NCBI GenBank assembly: GCA_964415435.1
Contig: CAYPZT010000032.1
Span: 1-9,703, forward strand
Direction of reading: 5' to 3'
Length of the DNA: 9,703 bases
From: CAYPZT01 sp964415435
Lineage (GTDB): Bacteria; Patescibacteriota; Microgenomatia; UBA1406; GWC2-37-13
The notes under the pieces are model-generated. The model was not told the DNA's origin. It was given only the letters and a program-made list of their open reading frames with translations, and did no database searches. Made by a program: the position numbers and the translations under genes. How positions within the stretch are numbered: position 1 is the first letter of the stretch; every line of letters begins with the position of its first letter. Shown here piece after piece: positions 6,540 to 9,703 of this stretch.

Positions 6540-6973
6540 CACATCTAACTCATTCGACAAAGTCGGTTGGTGTACATGATATAGAAAGAGCATGGCACGT
6601 AATAGATCTTAAAAACACAGTCTTAGGTCGTGCTGTGCCGCGAATCGCATTGCTGCTTCAGGGAAAACATAAAACACAGTATGTCCCTTACCTTGACACA
6701 GGCGATAATGTTGTTGTTATTAATGCGCGACACGTAAAGCTTACGGGTAAAAAAGCCGCAACCAAGACATACGGATCGTATTCAGGTTATCCTGGTGGAC
6801 TGAAGGAAGAATCATTTTCCACGCTTAGAGAAAAAAATCCTCAGAAAATAGTGCATCATGCAGTTTCAGGAATGCTGCCTAAGAATAAATTGAGAGATAG
6901 AAGGCTTGCTCGCCTGCATATTTTTCCTGAAGCGGAGCATACATTTGGTGATAAAGTTGCAAGTTCTAAATAA
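6536..6973 (+). CDS. rplM: 50S ribosomal protein uL13
   Basis: uL13 is an early-assembly large-subunit protein bound to 23S rRNA. The 145-residue product is normal in length and shows RAWHVIDLKNTVLGRAVPRIA, LLQGKHKTQYVPYLDTGDNV, VVINARHVKLTGKK, YSGYPGGLKEE and the signature VSGMLPKNKLRDRRLARLHI. The ATG lies inside the rplQ stop region (ATGA), indicating coupled translation, and no ribosome binding site is needed or seen. The first dozen residues (THLTHSTKSVGVHDIE) are a little longer than in E. coli. It is followed 2 bases later by rpsI, its usual partner. Genes that lie between rplQ and rplM in Firmicutes (energy-coupling transporter genes and truA) are absent here. Identity is very secure. 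Confidence 0.96.
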   Translation: MTHLTHSTKSVGVHDIERAWHVIDLKNTVLGRAVPRIALLLQGKHKTQYVPYLDTGDNVVVINARHVKLTGKKAATKTYGSYSGYPGGLKEESFSTLREKNPQKIVHHAVSGMLPKNKLRDRRLARLHIFPEAEHTFGDKVASSK

Positions 6974-6975
6974 TT

Positions 6976-7449
6976 ATGCCACGTAAAGCAAAAGACATTC
7001 AATACTATGAATCAGTTGGCCGTAGACGGGAGTCTGTAGCCCGGGTACGTCTTTATATTGTAGGAAAGGATAAGACGGCTATGGTTAAAGGTGAAAAGGA
7101 AAAAGAGAAAATGAAAGTGAAGGCTGGCGAAATAATGGTAAACGGGATTGAATATGGAAAGAAGTTCAACTCCCTACATGAGAGAGCTGCTCTTTTGGCT
7201 CCTTTAAAACTGACTGGGACAGCTGACAGATTTGCCATATCGATCCATATAGAAGGAGGCGGAAGAAAAGGTCAACTGGAAGCTTCAGTTCACGGTCTTT
7301 CAAGGGCTCTCAACTCAGCTGACATGGATGAATTCAGGCCTCTTCTTAAAAAGAATGGTTTCCTTCGCCGTGATCCTCGTATCCGCGAAAGAAGAAAAGT
7401 GGGCACTGGCGGTAAGGCACGCAGACAAAAGCAGTCACCAAAGCGATAA
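6976..7449 (+). CDS. rpsI: 30S ribosomal protein uS9 with a lysine-rich insertion
   Basis: uS9 sits in the small-subunit head, and its C-terminal tail touches the P-site tRNA anticodon loop. The 157-residue protein starts with the usual ESVGRRRESVARVRLYIVG and ends with RRDPRIRERRKVGTGGKARR and QKQSPKR, so the functional basic tail with terminal Lys-Arg is intact. Other family marks are HIEGGGRKGQLEASVHGLSRAL, seen in two adjoining pieces, and FRPLLKKNGFL. It is about 25 residues longer than the usual 130. The excess is an insertion at about residues 31-50, rich in Lys and Glu, between the first beta strand and the strand GEIMVNG. It keeps the frame, is flanked by normal sequence and looks like a real lineage feature. 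It ends the ribosomal block. Identity is very secure. Confidence 0.96.
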   Translation: MPRKAKDIQYYESVGRRRESVARVRLYIVGKDKTAMVKGEKEKEKMKVKAGEIMVNGIEYGKKFNSLHERAALLAPLKLTGTADRFAISIHIEGGGRKGQLEASVHGLSRALNSADMDEFRPLLKKNGFLRRDPRIRERRKVGTGGKARRQKQSPKR

Positions 7450-7451
7450 GC

Positions 7452-7469
7452 TACCATTATAATGTGGTA
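7452..7469 (+). promoter_or_regulatory. Candidate leaderless promoter with palindrome before the glycosyltransferase genes
   Basis: The 19-base gap between rpsI and the first glycosyltransferase holds a perfect TATAAT at 7458-7463. Only 5 bases separate it from the ATG at 7469, so transcription would begin on or next to the start codon, giving a leaderless message. TATAAT lies inside a perfect 10-base palindrome, CATTATAATG (7455-7464), flanked by TACCA (7452-7456) and TGGTA (7465-7469), an imperfect dyad that could be an operator. The -35 region (TCACCA at 7435-7440) matches poorly (3 of 6) and lies inside rpsI. The stem is short and AT-rich with no T run, so it does not look like a terminator. 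Confidence 0.45.
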
Positions 7470-8359
7470 TGTCCCGATTATCCATCATTATTCTTTCTTA
7501 CAATACTGCGGCGGTAACGCTTGATTGCATAAACTCCATTATTGTATCAGTACAGGAGAGTAAACTCGACTACGAGATTATTGTGGTAGATAACGCCTCT
7601 ACGGACGACTCAGTCAAGATGCTTGAGACACTTAAGGCACAAATGCCTCCTCAGGTTACGTTTAAACTTTGTGTCAATAAAAAAAATTTGGGGTATACGG
7701 CCGGAAACAACGCTGGTCTTTCGCTTGCGACGGGAGACTATGTTCTGTATCTTAACTCCGATGTACTTCTAAAAAACATCAACTTCGATGTTCTTATTGA
7801 CTACATGAATGCCCATCCAGCTGTTGGTGCACTATCGGTAAAAGTAGTACTCCGGAATAATAAGTTGGACATGGCGTCTCATCGTGGTTTCCCGACTGTT
7901 TGGAATTCGTTTAACTATTTTGCAAAACTCGAAACACTCACAGCCCCTATTCCAGTTCTAAACCGACTATTCGGCGGATACCATTTGACCTCCAAAGACA
8001 TGAATACTATTCATGAAATCGACGCAATAAGTGGCGCATTTTTCCTCTCACGCTCCAAACTGCTTAAAAAACTACATGGATTTGATGAAGACTATTTTAT
8101 GTACGGAGAAGACCTCGACCTATCCTATAGAATAAGGAAGCTGGGATTTGTGATTGTCTATTATCCTCTATATACGGTACTTCATCTTAAGTATCAGAGT
8201 GGACTTGGCAGGGGAGATGCGATTGTAAAAACAAAAACAAAAGATCACTTTTACGATTCAATGAAGATCTTTTACAGAAAACACTATGAAAGGAACACGC
8301 CATGGCTTATTAATTTCCTTGTGTACCGATTTATCGATTTGAAGAAACAACTCTCATGA
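7469..8359 (+). CDS. Family 2 glycosyltransferase (rhamnosyltransferase-like group)
   Basis: A GT-A fold enzyme that transfers a sugar from a nucleotide-sugar donor, probably to a lipid-linked or polysaccharide acceptor on the cytoplasmic side of the membrane. The 296 residues carry the GT2 marks in order: LSIIILSYNTA at 4-14, EIIVVDNASTDDS at 36-48, NLGYTAGNNAGL at 73-84, LNSDV at 95-99 (the DxD-like metal site), ISGAFFLSR at 187-195 (acceptor side), and GFDEDYFMYGEDLDLSYRI at 204-222, whose Glu-Asp pair is the usual catalytic-base region. This pattern is that of the WbbL-like group often annotated as rhamnosyltransferases; donor and acceptor cannot be read from sequence. There is no clear membrane anchor. 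An in-frame stop just upstream fixes ATG 7469 as the start. The end overlaps the next gene by four bases. Confidence 0.9.
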   Translation: MSRLSIIILSYNTAAVTLDCINSIIVSVQESKLDYEIIVVDNASTDDSVKMLETLKAQMPPQVTFKLCVNKKNLGYTAGNNAGLSLATGDYVLYLNSDVLLKNINFDVLIDYMNAHPAVGALSVKVVLRNNKLDMASHRGFPTVWNSFNYFAKLETLTAPIPVLNRLFGGYHLTSKDMNTIHEIDAISGAFFLSRSKLLKKLHGFDEDYFMYGEDLDLSYRIRKLGFVIVYYPLYTVLHLKYQSGLGRGDAIVKTKTKDHFYDSMKIFYRKHYERNTPWLINFLVYRFIDLKKQLS

Positions 8360-9456
8360 AGCTCATAGGTATAGACGCAAGACTGTATTCGCAAACAGGA
8401 GTGGGCACGTATCTGCGCAATCTTCTCACTGAGCTTGAAAAAAGAGAGGAAGAATATCGTATCCGCGTTTATCTTACTAGACAAGACTTCTCAAAGGTTA
8501 CATTTAAAAACCCGCTGTTTACCACGGTGCTAGCAGATTACCGATGGCACAGTTTTTCTGAGCAGCTGGGCTTTTACAGTCAACTTATGAAAGATAACTT
8601 GAACCTCATGCATTTTACCTATTTTGGCTATCCGGTGAGGTACACGAAACGCTTTATTGCAACGGTCCACGATATCACCCCGCTTACTCACAAAACGGGA
8701 CGTGCCTCTACTCGGAACCCGCTTCTTTATGAACTGAAACATGGTGTATTCAGCTGGGTCCTTAGGAATCAAGTCTCAAATGCAAGAAATATCATCGTAC
8801 CGAGTGAGACTGTAAAAAAGGAACTGACACGCCTTTACGGTGCGACAATAGGAGCAAAGACCCATGTCATATATGAAGGAATGAATGCTGAACTTGTCCA
8901 TGCGAAAATCGAGACATCTAAAGATAAAAAGCCGGAAACACCTTTTTTTCTGTACGTCGGTAACTTCTATCCGCATAAAAACATCGACCGTCTTATTGCC
9001 GCTTTTAAAGCTATTCCTGAACCCTACAAGCTGGCGCTCGTTGGGCCCGACGATGTTTTTGCAAAAAAAATAAAAGTTCTTGTGAAAAATGAGGGACTTG
9101 AACAACGTATACATTTTTACTATAACTTGACTCCTTCTGAACTTGCATTTTTTTATACTAACGCTGAAGCCCTCATCCATCCATCTTTGGCGGAAGGTTT
9201 TGGACTACCTCTTATTGAAGCGTCACATTTTAGACTACCTATTATTGCCTCTGATATGGCGGTATTTAAGGAAATCGCAGGAAATAACTATTATTCTTTT
9301 GACCCTTACAGTACTGAGAGTATAGTTCAGGCAGTCGATATATTTTTAAGCGAATCCAATAAAAAATTAAATCCTGTTGATGAAACGTTTTCGTTCTCTC
9401 AAATGGCGGAGAAAACGTTAAAACTATATAAAAAAACACTGGAGATTAGAGACTAA
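8356..9456 (+). CDS. Family 4 (GT-B) glycosyltransferase
   Basis: A retaining GT-B enzyme of family GT4, likely acting on a surface polysaccharide or lipid-linked glycan. The 366 residues start MKLIGIDARLYSQTGVGTYL, with the glycine-rich acceptor-domain loop at 15-18. VHDITPL (104-110) and IIVPSE (146-151) are typical N-domain motifs. The C-terminal nucleotide-binding domain begins at FFLYVGNFYPHKNIDRLI (197-214) and carries HPSLAEGFGLPLIEA (275-289), the E-x7-E motif with Glu280 and Glu288. These marks resemble the mannosyl- or rhamnosyltransferase-type GT4 enzymes of O-antigen clusters, but the sugar cannot be stated. No signal peptide or membrane segment is seen. It shares ATGA with the preceding GT2 gene, implying coupled translation, and is followed by a 13-base gap. 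Confidence 0.92.
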   Translation: MKLIGIDARLYSQTGVGTYLRNLLTELEKREEEYRIRVYLTRQDFSKVTFKNPLFTTVLADYRWHSFSEQLGFYSQLMKDNLNLMHFTYFGYPVRYTKRFIATVHDITPLTHKTGRASTRNPLLYELKHGVFSWVLRNQVSNARNIIVPSETVKKELTRLYGATIGAKTHVIYEGMNAELVHAKIETSKDKKPETPFFLYVGNFYPHKNIDRLIAAFKAIPEPYKLALVGPDDVFAKKIKVLVKNEGLEQRIHFYYNLTPSELAFFYTNAEALIHPSLAEGFGLPLIEASHFRLPIIASDMAVFKEIAGNNYYSFDPYSTESIVQAVDIFLSESNKKLNPVDETFSFSQMAEKTLKLYKKTLEIRD

Positions 9457-9469
9457 AGTTTAGAGGCTT

Positions 9470-9703
9470 ATGAAAGTAGCTATTGTTTACGACTGGATAG
9501 ATAAATGGGGAGGGGTAGAAAGGATACTTTTAGAACTTGCTACGCTATTTCCGGATGGGGTTTTCTTTACGTCCTATCGTAATGAGAAAAGTACTGTCTG
9601 GGCAGACAATCTAAAGACCAAAACGTCCTTCATACAGCAACTGCCTTCGTTTGTAAAAAAAAACAGAGTTCTGTCGGCGCCTCTTTACCCTTTTGCTTTT
9701 GAG
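9470..9703 (+). CDS. Family 4 glycosyltransferase, N-terminal part (3' end cut by window)
   Basis: The open frame runs from ATG 9470 to the window end without a stop, 78 codons. It begins MKVAIVYDWIDKWGGVERIL, followed by LATLFPDGVFFTSY, then KTSFIQQLPSFVKKNR and LYPFAFE. This is the typical N-terminus of a GT4 subgroup starting K-[IV]-A-[IV]-x-D-W with a GGxER loop, common in polysaccharide loci. The catalytic C-terminal domain lies beyond the window, so activity cannot be judged. The AGAGG just before the start, three bases from ATG, is a weak ribosome-binding-like stretch at short spacing. It is the third successive glycosyltransferase, supporting a glycan-synthesis cluster that continues downstream. 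Confidence 0.85.
   Translation, partial: MKVAIVYDWIDKWGGVERILLELATLFPDGVFFTSYRNEKSTVWADNLKTKTSFIQQLPSFVKKNRVLSAPLYPFAFE

Noticed and set aside
7452..7469. The dyad before the first glycosyltransferase as a terminator for the ribosomal operon
   Set aside because: The possible stem is short, AT-rich and not followed by a T run.
9454..9459. TAAAGT as a -10 before the last glycosyltransferase
   Set aside because: Only 4 of 6 matches and the -35 position is a run of A.

Overview
This window is a conserved bacterial ribosomal-protein (spc/alpha-type) operon. It runs from the end of the secretion gene secY into the start of a glycosyltransferase cluster. All genes lie on the + strand and are tightly packed: most gaps are under 30 bases and three neighbours share a 4-base ATGA overlap. 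Likely source: a small-genome bacterium of the Candidate Phyla Radiation (Patescibacteria), possibly a Microgenomates-type lineage. This is an inference from compact packing, near-absence of Shine-Dalgarno sequences, unusual insertions in otherwise standard ribosomal proteins, and an adenylate kinase fused to a second kinase-like domain resembling the archaeal UPF0200 family. TGA is used as a stop (map, rpsK, rplQ and the first glycosyltransferase), so the standard bacterial code fits and code 25 does not.

Layout. Bases 1-1277: secY, lacking only its extreme 5' end. 1306-1479: rpmG (bL33), in an uncommon place between secY and adk. 1488-2615: a 375-residue double P-loop protein, adenylate kinase plus a UPF0200/dephospho-CoA-kinase-like domain. 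2618-3367: map. 3368-3425: the longest gap, holding a good extended -10 promoter candidate that would start a transcript almost on the infA start codon. 3426-7449: infA, rpmJ, rpsM, rpsK, rpsD, rpoA, rplQ, rplM and rpsI without interruption. 7450-7468: a short gap with a perfect TATAAT inside a palindrome, again set to give a leaderless message. 7469-9703: three glycosyltransferase genes (one GT2, two GT4, the last cut by the window end).

The first 7.45 kb is housekeeping: protein export (SecY), nucleotide balance (Adk), removal of initiator methionine (MetAP), translation initiation (IF-1), ribosomal proteins of both subunits and the RNA polymerase alpha subunit. The glycosyltransferases most likely begin a cell-surface polysaccharide or glycan locus that abuts the ribosomal operon with no visible terminator. 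I do not see a new defence, mobile or RNA-based system. The least ordinary items are the two-kinase fusion with altered Adk motif residues and the two start-codon-proximal promoter candidates.
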